Assembly: GCA_900466475.1 (NCBI GenBank)
Contig: UBMI01000009.1
Location: 302,480-366,479, forward strand
Length of the DNA: 64,000 bases
DNA from: Hyphomicrobiales bacterium
Lineage (GTDB): Bacteria; Pseudomonadota; Alphaproteobacteria; Rhizobiales; Rhizobiaceae
Reading direction: 5' to 3'
The notes beneath the pieces were generated by a model. That model was given only the letters and a program-made list of their open reading frames with translations. It made no database searches and was not told where the DNA came from. Position numbers and translations under genes: made by a program. Positions 35,507-43,954 of the stretch are shown here, in pieces (the stretch's first letter is position 1; every line of letters starts with the position of its first letter).

Positions 35507-36112
35507 TTACTTCACGCTACCGACTGCGACGGCGCGGCCATCCTGCAGCTTCGTCCAGCGGGCCGGATCATCGGCGGACTGGCGCTTCAGGTAGGTGTAT
35601 TCGGTATCCGACCACAGCAGCACCTTGTTGCGCATGTTGTCGAGAATGAAGTCGCCGTGGTCGGTACGCACCGTCAGCACGGCATGGCCCTCACCATTCG
35701 GCTGCAGCACGACGGTCATCAGCGTATCGGACGGAGAGAAGCCGGCGTCGATCAGCATCTTGCGCTTCAGGAGCGCGAAGTCCTCACAGTCGCCAGCGGT
35801 CTTCGGATAGGCCCAGCGCTCCTCGACACCATAGATCTCCATGTCCGTCATCGGCTGGATGGTGGAATTGACGGTATAGTTGATCTCAAGGATTTTTTTC
35901 CAGCGATCCTCGGTAAGGATCGCAGGGCCGGCATCGCCGCCGGCATAGGCGCATTCTTTCGGATTGGCCTGGCAGAATTCATAGTGCCCGATTGGCGGGC
36001 TCGCATTGCCTGCAAGCGTCATGCTGGCGGGTGATGCCTGTCCTGCGCCCGCCATTGCCGCTATCATGCCGACGGCCAGAAGGCCGCTCTTCAGTAGATT
36101 TCGAATTGACAT
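35507..36112 (-). CDS. Bacterial transglutaminase-like cysteine proteinase (BTLCP)
   Basis: 201 residues. Signal peptide about residues 1-26. The papain-like triad is readable: Cys in TAGDCEDFALLKR, His in GEGHAVLTVRT, Asp in FILDNMRN. This is the periplasmic BTLCP (COG3672) family; in other proteobacteria relatives such as LapG cut adhesins, but this branch is a short form with no proven substrate. GGGGAGACGATA precedes the ATG. It is monocistronic, with a long AT-rich upstream region. Confidence 0.85.
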   Translation of the reverse strand: MSIRNLLKSGLLAVGMIAAMAGAGQASPASMTLAGNASPPIGHYEFCQANPKECAYAGGDAGPAILTEDRWKKILEINYTVNSTIQPMTDMEIYGVEERWAYPKTAGDCEDFALLKRKMLIDAGFSPSDTLMTVVLQPNGEGHAVLTVRTDHGDFILDNMRNKVLLWSDTEYTYLKRQSADDPARWTKLQDGRAVAVGSVK

Positions 36113-36495
36113 TATCGTCTCCCCGTTATGAGGACGACAATGACACGGACGTTTTTATCTCACGCAAAATTACGCAATAAAATTAATGGCTTAGTTGATT
36201 CAAATACGCAGCGAAATTGAATCAAATCCATCTCGAATACGACTAAAATTAAAGACGCATTCGTCGCAAATTCGATTAAAATTGAAGGTTTAGGAAAAAG
36301 ACTTTTGGACCGGAAATGACCGAAAACCGGGCAGGCCGTTAACAATATCTGGTAAGCCGGATAAATTTCTGCGGCGACCTGTGGCGGGAGCGGTAGTTGG
36401 GGCAAATCCGGCCGCAGTTCCCAAATGGGCTGAATCGCTTCTCCAAAAGCCGATTCCGGCTCATGTCCGGATGTGCCGCCGAAAAAATAATTTCG
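36113..36495. other. AT-rich upstream region of the BTLCP gene with repeats
   Basis: About 380 bp without a gene. Bases 36160-36300 are markedly AT-rich for this genome. They hold an inverted repeat GATTCAA...TTGAATC (36198-36224) and repeated CGA(C/T)TAAAATT(A/G)AA-type units around 36240 and 36271. Such tracts are typical targets for Ros/MucR-like silencers, but no specific site can be assigned. Confidence 0.4.
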
Positions 36496-37455
36496 TCAGA
36501 GATCACGAAATCTGTTCGTCGCAGCCACGATCGCGGCGGCAATATCAGCGTTTTCGGTGGAATGGGCGGCCTTTGGCAGCACCACGAGCTCGACACCGGG
36601 CCATGCGCGCGCAAGTTCCCATGCAGTGACAAGTGGTGCCTCTATGTCGAAACGTCCGTGGATCAGGACGCCAGGAATGCCTGCGAGACGCCCGGCATTC
36701 TTCAGGAGTATGCCGTCCTCGAGCCAGGCGCCCTCGAGGAAATAGTGCGTGATGATACGGGCACGTGCCAGACGATAGAGCGGATCGGACCAGCGCCGGG
36801 GCAGGCCAGCGGCGTCGGCAAGCAGGATCGTGGCAGCTTCCCATTCATGCCAGTCGTGCGCGGCCTGCAGCCTCACCTGTTCCTCGGGATGATTGAGCAG
36901 TTGATGGTAGGCGCTCACCCGATCGCTGCTACGCAACGCCGGCGGTAGCGCCTCGCCGAACCTCTGCCATTCCTCGGGGAAGAGCGGCGCCATACCGCGA
37001 TAGAGCCAGTCGATTTCGGAGCGGCGCGTCGTCGTAACGCCCGAAATGACGATGCCGTTGACATGGGCGGTGTGGGTTTGCGCATAGGCGAGCGCCAGCG
37101 TCGAGCCCCAGGAGTTTCCGAAGATCGTCCACTTTTCCACGCCGAAGAGGCTGCGCAGCTGCTCTATGTCCTCGATGAGATGGGCAGTCGTGTTGCGCGA
37201 GAGGTCAGCTGCGGCGTCGGCGGCGTTCGGCAGGCTACGTCCGCAATTGCGCTGATCGAAGAGGATGATGCGGTAGACCGAAGGATCGAAATAGCGTCGT
37301 GCCGTTGTCGAGCAGCCGGACCCCGGTCCGCCATGCAGGACGAGCGCGGGCTTGCCGGACGGATTGCCGCAAGCTTCCCAATAGACGAGGTTGCCGTCGC
37401 CGGTGTCGAGCAAGCCGTGTTCATGCGGTTCGATTTCGGGAAAGAGGACTGACAT
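36496..37455 (-). CDS. pip: Proline iminopeptidase
   Basis: 319 residues, alpha/beta-hydrolase fold. It removes N-terminal proline from peptides. GGPGSGCST (oxyanion region), DQRNCGRS, the nucleophile in GNSWGSTLALAYAQTH, Asp in HGRFDIEAP and His in KAAHSTEN follow the family order. The usual DQRGCGRS has Asn in place of Gly. The ATG at 37455 (MSVLFPEIEPHEHG) gives the family length; an upstream ATG at 37527 would add 24 residues. Monocistronic. Confidence 0.93.
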   Translation of the reverse strand: MSVLFPEIEPHEHGLLDTGDGNLVYWEACGNPSGKPALVLHGGPGSGCSTTARRYFDPSVYRIILFDQRNCGRSLPNAADAAADLSRNTTAHLIEDIEQLRSLFGVEKWTIFGNSWGSTLALAYAQTHTAHVNGIVISGVTTTRRSEIDWLYRGMAPLFPEEWQRFGEALPPALRSSDRVSAYHQLLNHPEEQVRLQAAHDWHEWEAATILLADAAGLPRRWSDPLYRLARARIITHYFLEGAWLEDGILLKNAGRLAGIPGVLIHGRFDIEAPLVTAWELARAWPGVELVVLPKAAHSTENADIAAAIVAATNRFRDL

Positions 37456-37560
37456 GACCGTGCCTTGGTTGAGGCGCGCTGTATCCTTCAAATCTGTGAC
37501 GGATAGATGACGGATGTGGAGTTCCAAGGCATCCGTGCCGCATAGACTGACAGGCCGAAA

Positions 37561-37599
37561 CCGGACGAAAAACCGATGCGCACTTTTTCTGGAATTGCT
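37561..37599. repeat. Rhizobial palindromic repeat, partial copy
   Basis: GAAAAA (37567-37572) and TTTTTC (37584-37589) surround CCGATGCGCAC, followed by TGGAATTGC; the left outer arm is lost. It abuts the stop codon of the PilZ gene. Confidence 0.5.
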
Positions 37600-38211
37600 C
37601 TAGAGAAATTCGCGGAGCGTCTCGCGCGACTGGACCGACAGGAATTCGATCGCAACGCCTTCCGAGAAATGACGAACGACGCGACCGCGCATGTTGCCGA
37701 GACGAACGGGCGTGCCGAGCGTCGGGCGCACTTCGACATCGACGGCGGCGCCGGAAAGCGAAAGGTCCATGATGCGGCACATGTAGCGCGTGCCGTCCTC
37801 CAGCGTGAGTTCGGTCTTGGTCTCGCGCGGGGTCAGACGATCGTGACGGCGATCTTCCGGCAGACCGAGCTCGTGCTTGTTGGCAAGCCAGGTGAGCTGG
37901 GCGGCGAGCTTCTCGCGCTTGCGTTCGGTGGCGTTGATCGACATCGTGAAGCCACGCATGTCGACTGTCTGCACATGACCTTCGACGCGGCCGAGGTGGT
38001 CGATATAGGCGACGACACGTTCATTGGCGCGCGGGCGGCCGGCGCAGGTGACATACATGTCGCCGGGCGACATATCGATCACCATGCATTCGAATTCTTC
38101 GTAGCTCGCAAGCATCAGGCGGCCCTGCATATTGATGGGCACGCGCTGAAACACTCCCTGTTCTGGGCGCGGCGCAGGTCGGTGCGTCTGAGCGGGCTGG
38201 AACGAGTGCAT
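37600..38211 (-). CDS. PilZ-domain protein (tandem PilZ)
   Basis: 203 residues. Two PilZ-like domains: residues about 20-110 (RVPINMQGRLMLA... degenerate ligand motif) and about 118-200, where DRRHDR (RxxxR) and DLSLSGAAVDV (D/NxSxxG) make a complete cyclic-di-GMP site. It probably senses c-di-GMP and acts on motility, exopolysaccharide or cell cycle; the target is not apparent. The ATG at 38211 is used; a TTG one codon earlier is also open. Confidence 0.88.
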   Translation of the reverse strand: MHSFQPAQTHRPAPRPEQGVFQRVPINMQGRLMLASYEEFECMVIDMSPGDMYVTCAGRPRANERVVAYIDHLGRVEGHVQTVDMRGFTMSINATERKREKLAAQLTWLANKHELGLPEDRRHDRLTPRETKTELTLEDGTRYMCRIMDLSLSGAAVDVEVRPTLGTPVRLGNMRGRVVRHFSEGVAIEFLSVQSRETLREFL

Positions 38212-38332
38212 CAAAGGGCTTCTTTATGAAATCGCTGAGCCCAATCCTTACCCGCAATCCCTTAACAGAAGGTTGTGGAAACAGGCAGCGCCTAACCCTA
38301 AAGTACTAGGGGGGCGACCCAAAACGTAACAG

Positions 38333-38950
38333 TCAGCGAGCGGCTGCTCCATGCAGGAAATGCGACATGACACGCAGCATGGCCTGGCCGAACGTGGCCT
38401 GTTTTTCCACGGCGATCTCGACGGGACGGCGCGGTTCCGCCTCGAGCGCGCGGCCGAACTTGTCGTGCAGCAGGCGGCTGCGATCAAGCGCGAGCAGCTC
38501 GAGCGGTACGATCTCCAGCCAGCTTGCGGCGGCCGCAGGCGCGATGGCGCCGAGGAGCCGGTCGCAGCCGCCCTCCGGCGAACGCAGCGGCATCATGATG
38601 ATTTCGAAGGCCGCGTGATGGCCGGCGGTACTGTAGCCCGTCGCGTTGAAAAGCGTCGGGATGGCGTGCGCCATGACGCCCTGCGCTGTCTTTTCGATAT
38701 CCTCGTGCTGGCCGTTGGCCCAGAGGGCGGAGAAACGCTCGCCGCGCAGATCACGGCCGAAGAGATCGCAGATTTTCGTGCCGGCGAGACGGAAGCGAAT
38801 ATGCCGGTCTTCCTCCATCTCCAGAATGAAGAGGCTCGACAGCAGATGTGGGATCGCGCCAGGCTCGATCTGCGATTTCAGCGGCGCATCGCGCCCGCCG
38901 CGCAGAGCATTCCAGTAGTCGAAAATGTCGATCGTGATCTGAAGGCGCAT
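38333..38950 (-). CDS. PAS-domain protein (PAS_5/PF07310 type)
   Basis: 205 residues. FDYWNALRGGRDAPLKSQIEPGAIPHLLSSLFILEM, then RFRLAGTKICDLFGRDLRGERFSALW, is the PAS_5 pattern, found in many rhizobial proteins of this length without any output domain. Cytoplasmic; it may be a stand-alone sensor or scaffold. It follows the PilZ gene's promoter region on the same strand, with 121 bp between, and the pair may share signalling roles; that is inferred. Confidence 0.85.
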   Translation of the reverse strand: MRLQITIDIFDYWNALRGGRDAPLKSQIEPGAIPHLLSSLFILEMEEDRHIRFRLAGTKICDLFGRDLRGERFSALWANGQHEDIEKTAQGVMAHAIPTLFNATGYSTAGHHAAFEIIMMPLRSPEGGCDRLLGAIAPAAAASWLEIVPLELLALDRSRLLHDKFGRALEAEPRRPVEIAVEKQATFGQAMLRVMSHFLHGAAAR

Positions 38951-39096
38951 GGCAATGTCTCATTTCGGTTCATTGGCGGGCGGTTTTCGCCCCTTCACCT
39001 TCTACCTTGCGGATTTCATGCCAAATCCGGCGAGTTAAGGTTAAGGAAGGGTTTCGCTTGAGCGCCAAGGCCTGTCGTGAGACCGTCTCTCCATCA

Positions 39097-39194
39097 CTTC
39101 AAACAGTGAAGTTCTGCACAGACTGCCAGGGGAGGGGCCATCCTTCGGGGAACCCAGGCGAGCCGTCCGGCCAGTTCCGGACGGCTTTTTTTTT
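39097..39194 (+). ncRNA. Putative small RNA with intrinsic terminator
   Basis: Three hairpins in a row with no ORF: CTTCA/TGAAG (39097-39111), GCC-A-GGG/CCC-A-GGC (39125-39159, with an inner GAGG/CCTTC stem), and a 10-bp terminator AGCCGTCCGG/CCGGACGGCT (39161-39186) followed by nine T residues. The upstream gene is on the other strand, so this terminator cannot serve a coding gene to its left. It is either an independent RNA of about 100 nt or a terminated leader of the rhomboid gene at 39236. No clear -10 box was found. Confidence 0.55.
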
Positions 39195-39235
39195 GAAGCC
39201 GGCTCCTGTATGGCTGTGGCCTCCAACGAGGCGAG

Positions 39236-40027
39236 ATGAGCATGAACGAACAGACGTCCGGGCCTGATCAGGCTTTCCAGCCTATGCAGCCCGAACCGCC
39301 GGCCAGGCCGCCGCGCCAGCCGGTTTTCAATCTTCCGCCCGCGCTGTTTGCCACGCTCCTGCTTCTCATCCTGATTTACGCCGGGCAGTCGCTGCTGTCT
39401 CCCGACGGGCTTTCCTGGTTTCTGTTCAATTTCGGCTTCATTCCGCTGCGCTATGCCGTTTCGCTTGCAGAGCAGGGGCCGCAGCTCTACTGGACGCCGG
39501 TCACCTATTCGCTGCTGCATGGAAGCATCGAGCATATCGTCTTCAACGGCCTGTGGCTGATGGCCTTCGGCGCGCCGGTCGTACGTCGCATCGGCGCGTT
39601 CCGCTTCATCATCTTCTGGATTCTTTCCGCCATCGCTTCGGCGGCGCTGCATGCGGCGCTGAACTGGGGCAGCGATGGACTGCTCATCGGTGCATCCGGT
39701 GTCGTCTCTGGCCTCATGGGCGCGGCCTGCCGCTTTGCCTTTCCCTCCGGGCGACAGATGGTTCGTCCCGCGCATCTCAATCCGCAACTGTCGGTGCTGC
39801 AGGCAATGCAGAGCCGCACGGTGATCATCTTCATGCTGCTCTGGCTGGTCGGCAACGCGCTTATCGCCGTCGGCATTCCGCTCGTCGGCGATGGCAGCCA
39901 GGAGATTGCCTGGGATGCGCATATCGGCGGTTTCGTCTTCGGCTTTTTCCTTTTCGGGCTCTTCGACCGGAAGCCGCCGCACCAGAATTTCCAACAGGCT
40001 TGGCCGGACGACGAGTTGCAATCCTGA
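39236..40027 (+). CDS. Rhomboid-family intramembrane serine protease
   Basis: 263 residues. A Pro-rich cytoplasmic N-terminus (residues 1-32) is followed by six to seven transmembrane segments. TYSLLHGSIEHIVFNGLWL marks loop 1 and TM2, IGASGVVSGLMG carries the catalytic Ser (GASG, near residue 150), and WDAHIGGFVFGF carries the catalytic His. It cleaves membrane proteins within the bilayer; substrate unknown. GAGG precedes the ATG at 39236; an ATG two codons on is possible. The orphan terminator 40 bp upstream may control it. Confidence 0.93.
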   Translation: MSMNEQTSGPDQAFQPMQPEPPARPPRQPVFNLPPALFATLLLLILIYAGQSLLSPDGLSWFLFNFGFIPLRYAVSLAEQGPQLYWTPVTYSLLHGSIEHIVFNGLWLMAFGAPVVRRIGAFRFIIFWILSAIASAALHAALNWGSDGLLIGASGVVSGLMGAACRFAFPSGRQMVRPAHLNPQLSVLQAMQSRTVIIFMLLWLVGNALIAVGIPLVGDGSQEIAWDAHIGGFVFGFFLFGLFDRKPPHQNFQQAWPDDELQS

Positions 40028-40124
40028 CCCAACGAGTGCACCATTGATCTCCGCGATGGGAGGAGAGACCGCCGCGGAACCTGTGTTTCCGAGAAGTGTT
40101 TCACTTTCTCCATAGGAGGTCCAT

Positions 40125-40559
40125 ATGGCCAGTTCCGTCAAAGCAATACTCGATCTGAAGGGTCGTGACGTCGTCACTACCGGGCCGAATACAACGGTTT
40201 CGGAAGCGGCCGCGATTCTCAGCAAGAAGAAGATCGGCGCGATCGTCGTCGTCGGCATGGAAAACAAGATTTCCGGAATGTTCACCGAGCGCGATCTCGT
40301 GCATGTGATCGCCAAGTCCGGCAAGGACGGGCTCGATCAGACGCTTTCTTCCGTCATGACCTCGAAGGTCTTTCGCTGCAACGAGCAGACCTCGGTCAAC
40401 GAGCTCATGGAGCTGATGACCAGCAAGCGTTTCCGCCACATTCCCGTGGAAGCCAACGGCAAGCTCGCCGGCATCATTTCGATCGGTGACGTCGTGAAAT
40501 CACGCATCGCCGAAGTCGAGCGCGAAGCCGAAGAGATCAAGGCTTATATCGCTAGTTAA
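40125..40559 (+). CDS. Stand-alone CBS-domain pair protein
   Basis: 144 residues made almost entirely of two CBS domains (about 8-65 and 75-133): TVSEAAAILSKKKIGAIVVV, SGMFTERDLVHVI, then FRHIPVEANGKLAGIISIGDVV. CBS pairs bind adenine nucleotides such as AMP, ATP or NAD and regulate partners. AGGAGGT lies 6 bases before the ATG, predicting strong translation. No partner domain or operon is evident. Confidence 0.93.
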   Translation: MASSVKAILDLKGRDVVTTGPNTTVSEAAAILSKKKIGAIVVVGMENKISGMFTERDLVHVIAKSGKDGLDQTLSSVMTSKVFRCNEQTSVNELMELMTSKRFRHIPVEANGKLAGIISIGDVVKSRIAEVEREAEEIKAYIAS

Positions 40560-40583
40560 GGGAATAAGGCTTCGCACCAGGCA

Positions 40584-41552
40584 CTACGGGTGCCTGGCGT
40601 AGAGTTCCTGCATTCGCTGCAGCTCGGGCAGCCTTGCCCGGGCTTCTTCATAGCCACGTTCGATGGCTTCCCCCGCACGATGGAACTCCGACAGGCCGAT
40701 GTCCGACAGGCGCGGCTGCAGTGAAATGTCCGGCGGGTCGCCGGCAAGCCGGGCCCGCGCGATACGATCCTGGATGATGTTGAAGGCCTGCACCATGACG
40801 CCGGTCATGCCCATACGTGCGGAATAGGGAGCCTGCTTCTGCTGCTGCACTTCGGCGGGCGAGAGGCTGGCATTGTGGCGCACGACGGCGGAGCGGCCGT
40901 AGAGATCATAATTGAGATTGACGGCGACGACGAGCGGTTGCTCGTAGCTGCGGCAGACGGAAACCGGCACGGGATTGACGAGCGCGCCGTCGACCAAAGT
41001 GCGGTTATTGCTGCGCACCGGCTCGAAAATGCCGGGCAGGGCGTAGGAGGCACGGATCGCCGTGATCAGCGAGCCATTGGCAATCCAGACTTCGTGACCC
41101 GTGTTGACCTCAGCTGCGACGGCAACGAAGGGCCGGTCGAGCTCCTCGATCGTCAGGCCTTCCAGATGCTCCTGCATGCGCTTGGTCAGCCGCATGCCGC
41201 CGAAGAGACCGGAGCCACCGATCGTCAGGTCGAGAAGGCTTGCGATGCGGCGCATGGTGAGCGAACGGGCAAAACTTTCCAGCTCGTCGAGCTTGCCGGC
41301 GAGATAGCAGCCGCCGACGAGCGCGCCGATCGAGGTGCCGGCGATCATGCCGATCTCGATGCCGGCTTCGTCGAGCGCACGCAATACGCCGATATGCGCC
41401 CAGCCCCGCGCGGCGCCGCCGCCGAGCGCCAGGGCAAGCTTTGCTTTCTTTTCTGAGGGGGTTTCGACTGGGGGAATTGCCGTATCCTGGAGCGCTGTTG
41501 TGGCAGAACCTCCGCCCTCGGCGCTTTGACGATGCATATTCCAGCCCAGCAT
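40584..41552 (-). CDS. Patatin-like phospholipase/esterase (RssA/NTE type)
   Basis: 322 residues. The oxyanion loop GGGAARGWAHIG, nucleophile GTSIG and the dyad Asp in DGALVN are all present in the correct order; the first 30 residues are variable. A lipid acyl hydrolase, probably cytoplasmic or peripheral. GGAGG precedes the ATG at 41552; an upstream start at 41642 would lengthen the variable part. Same strand as hisI and folE, 116 bp downstream of hisI, so it may be co-transcribed. Confidence 0.92.
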   Translation of the reverse strand: MLGWNMHRQSAEGGGSATTALQDTAIPPVETPSEKKAKLALALGGGAARGWAHIGVLRALDEAGIEIGMIAGTSIGALVGGCYLAGKLDELESFARSLTMRRIASLLDLTIGGSGLFGGMRLTKRMQEHLEGLTIEELDRPFVAVAAEVNTGHEVWIANGSLITAIRASYALPGIFEPVRSNNRTLVDGALVNPVPVSVCRSYEQPLVVAVNLNYDLYGRSAVVRHNASLSPAEVQQQKQAPYSARMGMTGVMVQAFNIIQDRIARARLAGDPPDISLQPRLSDIGLSEFHRAGEAIERGYEEARARLPELQRMQELYARHP

Positions 41553-41668
41553 GGCGTTCCTCCCTCCCGGCAGAACACTCGGGTTCCCATTAACAGCCCC
41601 GAACCCTTTCCAAAGGGTATATGGAACCGACTTGCGTCGCAATAAGGGGCAGGTGACGGGGATTCGGT

Positions 41669-42121
41669 CTATTTTCCGTACACATCCTTGGGATCGAAAT
41701 GCAGGTCGTCATCGACAATGGTCAGCATGGGCTTTCCATCCTCCAGGGTGATGGTGCGGTAGAAGCAGGAGCGGCGGCCGGTGTGACAGGTCGCGTCATG
41801 ACCGGCGACCTCGACCTTCAGCCAGATGGCGTCCTGATCGCAATCGGTGCGGATTTCCTTGACAGTCTGGAGGTTGCCCGAGGTTTCGCCCTTCTTCCAG
41901 ATCTTGCCGCGCGAGCGGCTGAAGTAGTGGGCGATGCCGGTCTGGATGGTCAGCGCCAGCGCATTGGCATTCATGTGGGCGACCATCAGCAGTTCGCCGT
42001 CGCCGGCATCGGTGACGATGGCTGTGATCAGGCCGCGGTCATCGAAGCGCGGCGTGAAATCGCCAGCGTCTTCCAGCTCGGATTTGTCGTCCGATGGCTG
42101 ATTGAAAATCAGTTCACTCAT
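41669..42121 (-). CDS. hisI: Phosphoribosyl-AMP cyclohydrolase
   Basis: 150 residues. It opens the adenine ring of phosphoribosyl-AMP in histidine synthesis and needs Zn and Mg. [39 protein letters not shown] (Mg-binding aspartates and a Zn cysteine) and [10 protein letters not shown] (Zn cysteines) match the family. This is the stand-alone HisI form without a HisE part. It is 25 bp after folE and likely in the same operon. Confidence 0.97.
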   Translation of the reverse strand: MSELIFNQPSDDKSELEDAGDFTPRFDDRGLITAIVTDAGDGELLMVAHMNANALALTIQTGIAHYFSRSRGKIWKKGETSGNLQTVKEIRTDCDQDAIWLKVEVAGHDATCHTGRRSCFYRTITLEDGKPMLTIVDDDLHFDPKDVYGK

Positions 42122-42146
42122 CGCGGCCCTCCTGAGGGAGCCGGTC

Positions 42147-42761
42147 TCAGCGGCCCCTCACCATTGTCATGAATCGGACCTGATCGGCCGGCTCAGTCTT
42201 GAACGTTCCTGTAAAGGTTGTCGTCAATGTGGTCGAGCCCTGCTTCTGAACGCCGCGCATGGCCATGCACATATGTTCGGCCTCGATCATGACGGCGACG
42301 CCGCGCGGACGCAGCGTTTCGTCGATGGCCTTGGCGATCTGCGAGGTCATCGTTTCCTGCGTCTGCAGGCGGCGGCCGTAGATTTCGACGACACGAGCAA
42401 TTTTGGAAAGGCCGAGCACGCGGCCGTCAGGCATATAGGCGACATGCGCCTTGCCGATGATCGGCACCATGTGATGCTCGCAGTGGGAGAAGAAGGGAAT
42501 GTCCTTCACCAGCACCATGTCGTCATAACCGGCAACCTCCTCGAAGGTCCGGCCGAGCACGTCTTCCGGGCTCATCTCGTAACCGGCGAAGAGCTCGCGA
42601 TAGGATTTGGCAACACGGGCAGGCGTATCCAGCAGGCCCTCACGCGACGGGTCGTCACCGGCCCAGCGCAACAGGACGCGAACGGCGTCCTCTGCTTCCT
42701 GCTGAGAGGGGCGATCGGATTCGTGGACGGTATGCGGAAAATTCTTGACGATGGCGTCCAT
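42147..42761 (-). CDS. folE: GTP cyclohydrolase I
   Basis: 204 residues. It converts GTP to dihydroneopterin triphosphate, opening folate synthesis. [16 protein letters not shown] holds zinc ligands Cys and His, and [14 protein letters not shown] holds the third (Cys) plus the GTP-binding region. The ATG at 42761 is preferred to an upstream one because AGGAG is 11 bases away and the N-terminus matches the family. A promoter lies about 220 bp upstream and a candidate small ORF fills the gap. Confidence 0.97.
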   Translation of the reverse strand: MDAIVKNFPHTVHESDRPSQQEAEDAVRVLLRWAGDDPSREGLLDTPARVAKSYRELFAGYEMSPEDVLGRTFEEVAGYDDMVLVKDIPFFSHCEHHMVPIIGKAHVAYMPDGRVLGLSKIARVVEIYGRRLQTQETMTSQIAKAIDETLRPRGVAVMIEAEHMCMAMRGVQKQGSTTLTTTFTGTFKTEPADQVRFMTMVRGR

Positions 42762-42763
42762 AT

Positions 42764-42958
42764 TCAATGCTCTCCTGCCCGCAACGCGGACCGTAGTCGG
42801 ACTAGCCACTGGTACCCCATGCGGGAATTCTTGCACCTTTGGCAGGTTCCGGGGCTTTCCAGGCTCGTTTTCTCGAACCCTTCCGGCACGGTTTCCCAGT
42901 CAAACCCGATTGGCAAACTTATTGGTTCTCCAATCAAAGTTGTTCGGGGCCATTGCAT
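42764..42958 (-). CDS. Candidate small ORF in the folE leader
   Basis: A 64-codon ORF ([20 protein letters not shown]... with a CQRC pair) begins 25 bp downstream of the folE -10 box. It has GAGG 9 bases before its ATG and ends 2 bp before the folE start. The arrangement suggests a coupled leader peptide. Third-position GC is lower than in neighbouring genes, so it may be chance. No family recognised. Confidence 0.35.
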   Translation of the reverse strand: MQWPRTTLIGEPISLPIGFDWETVPEGFEKTSLESPGTCQRCKNSRMGYQWLVRLRSALRAGEH

Positions 42959-42982
42959 TTCGATGACCCTCGAACGACATAC

Positions 42983-43010
42983 ATATAGGAAGACGACCCC
43001 GGTATGTAAG
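42983..43010 (-). promoter_or_regulatory. folE-hisI promoter
   Basis: -35 CTTACA (43005-43010), 16-bp spacer, -10 CTATAT (42983-42988, the exact rhizobial consensus). It implies a folE leader of about 215 nt. Confidence 0.55.
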
Positions 43011-43101
43011 TATGCTGTCGTTTGACTGTGTGTTTTTTGTTTACACGACAATCACATAGGAATTAGCGTCGCTTTTAGGCGTTTTTGGAGCCAAATCCGT
43101 C

Positions 43102-43548
43102 ATGGACGACATCTATAACAGCAAAATCCTCGAATTTGCCGGCAATATCACGCTGACCGGCACGCTTGACGACGCGGATGCGAGCGCCCAGGCGCATTCG
43201 AGGCTGTGCGGTTCGAAAGTGCGCATCTGGCTGAAAATGGATGGCGATACGATCAGCGCCTTTTCGCATGACGTGAAGGCCTGTGCGCTCGGCCAGGCGT
43301 CCTCCTCGATCATGGCCCGCCATGTCGTCGGCGCGACATCGGGCGAAGTGCGCAAGGCGCGCGAGGATATGCTCGCCATGCTGAAAGAAGATGGCGAAGG
43401 TCCGGATGGACGGTTCGCCGACATGCGCTATCTTCTTCCCGTGCGTGATTACAAGGCGCGTCACGCCTCCACCATGCTGACCTTCGATGCCGTCGTGGAC
43501 GCCATCAGACAGATAGAGGCAAGACGCGCTGAAACCGTCGAGGCGTGA
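43102..43548 (+). CDS. IscU/NifU-N-like iron-sulfur scaffold protein, third cysteine missing
   Basis: 148 residues. The IscU fold pattern is clear: ILEFAGNITLTG, then RLCGSKVRIWLKMDG, then KACALGQASSSIMARHVVG. Of the three cluster cysteines of IscU, two are present (RLCG and KACAL); the third is replaced by Ala in LPVRDYKARHASTMLTF, and the Asp next to the first is Ser. A classical cluster-assembly role is therefore doubtful; cluster binding with help from another protein is possible. It is followed by yidD with 3 bp between. Confidence 0.85.
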   Translation: MDDIYNSKILEFAGNITLTGTLDDADASAQAHSRLCGSKVRIWLKMDGDTISAFSHDVKACALGQASSSIMARHVVGATSGEVRKAREDMLAMLKEDGEGPDGRFADMRYLLPVRDYKARHASTMLTFDAVVDAIRQIEARRAETVEA

Positions 43549-43551
43549 GCC

Positions 43552-43953
43552 ATGTGCGAATTCTGTCTGCTACGTGAGGAGGAGGACGAGGGCGGTGCCG
43601 CCGCCCCGAAGCCTCGCGCCGAGCCGCAGAAAACATTCTCGCGCAACTACCAGGGTCCGTTCCGCAAGACGCCGGATCGCCTGCTTGGCATGGGGCTGAT
43701 CCGTCTCTACCAGCTGACACTCTCGGGCTTCATCGGCAATTCCTGCCGGCATATCCCGACCTGTTCCGAATATGGCTATGAGGCGGTTGCGCGCCACGGG
43801 CTGTGGGCCGGCGGCTGGATGACGCTTTTCCGCGTCGGCCGATGCGGCCCCGGCGGCACAAGCGGGCTCGACCCGGTGCCGGACATTCTCGCATCCCGTT
43901 TCCGCTGGTTCACGCCCTGGCGTTATTTCGCCCTTGGGCGGAAGGAGGCATAA
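43552..43953 (+). CDS. yidD: Membrane protein insertion efficiency factor YidD
   Basis: 133 residues. The YidD core is LGMGLIRLYQLTLSGFIGNSCRHIPTCSEYGYEAVARHG followed by GWMTLFRVGRCGP, with its conserved cysteines. A peripheral inner-membrane protein that assists YidC-dependent insertion. An extra N-terminal 40 residues, with CEFC and an acidic/Ala-rich stretch, precede the core. Tightly spaced with both neighbours, so part of a three-gene run. Confidence 0.93.
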   Translation: MCEFCLLREEEDEGGAAAPKPRAEPQKTFSRNYQGPFRKTPDRLLGMGLIRLYQLTLSGFIGNSCRHIPTCSEYGYEAVARHGLWAGGWMTLFRVGRCGPGGTSGLDPVPDILASRFRWFTPWRYFALGRKEA

Positions 43954-43954
43954 G

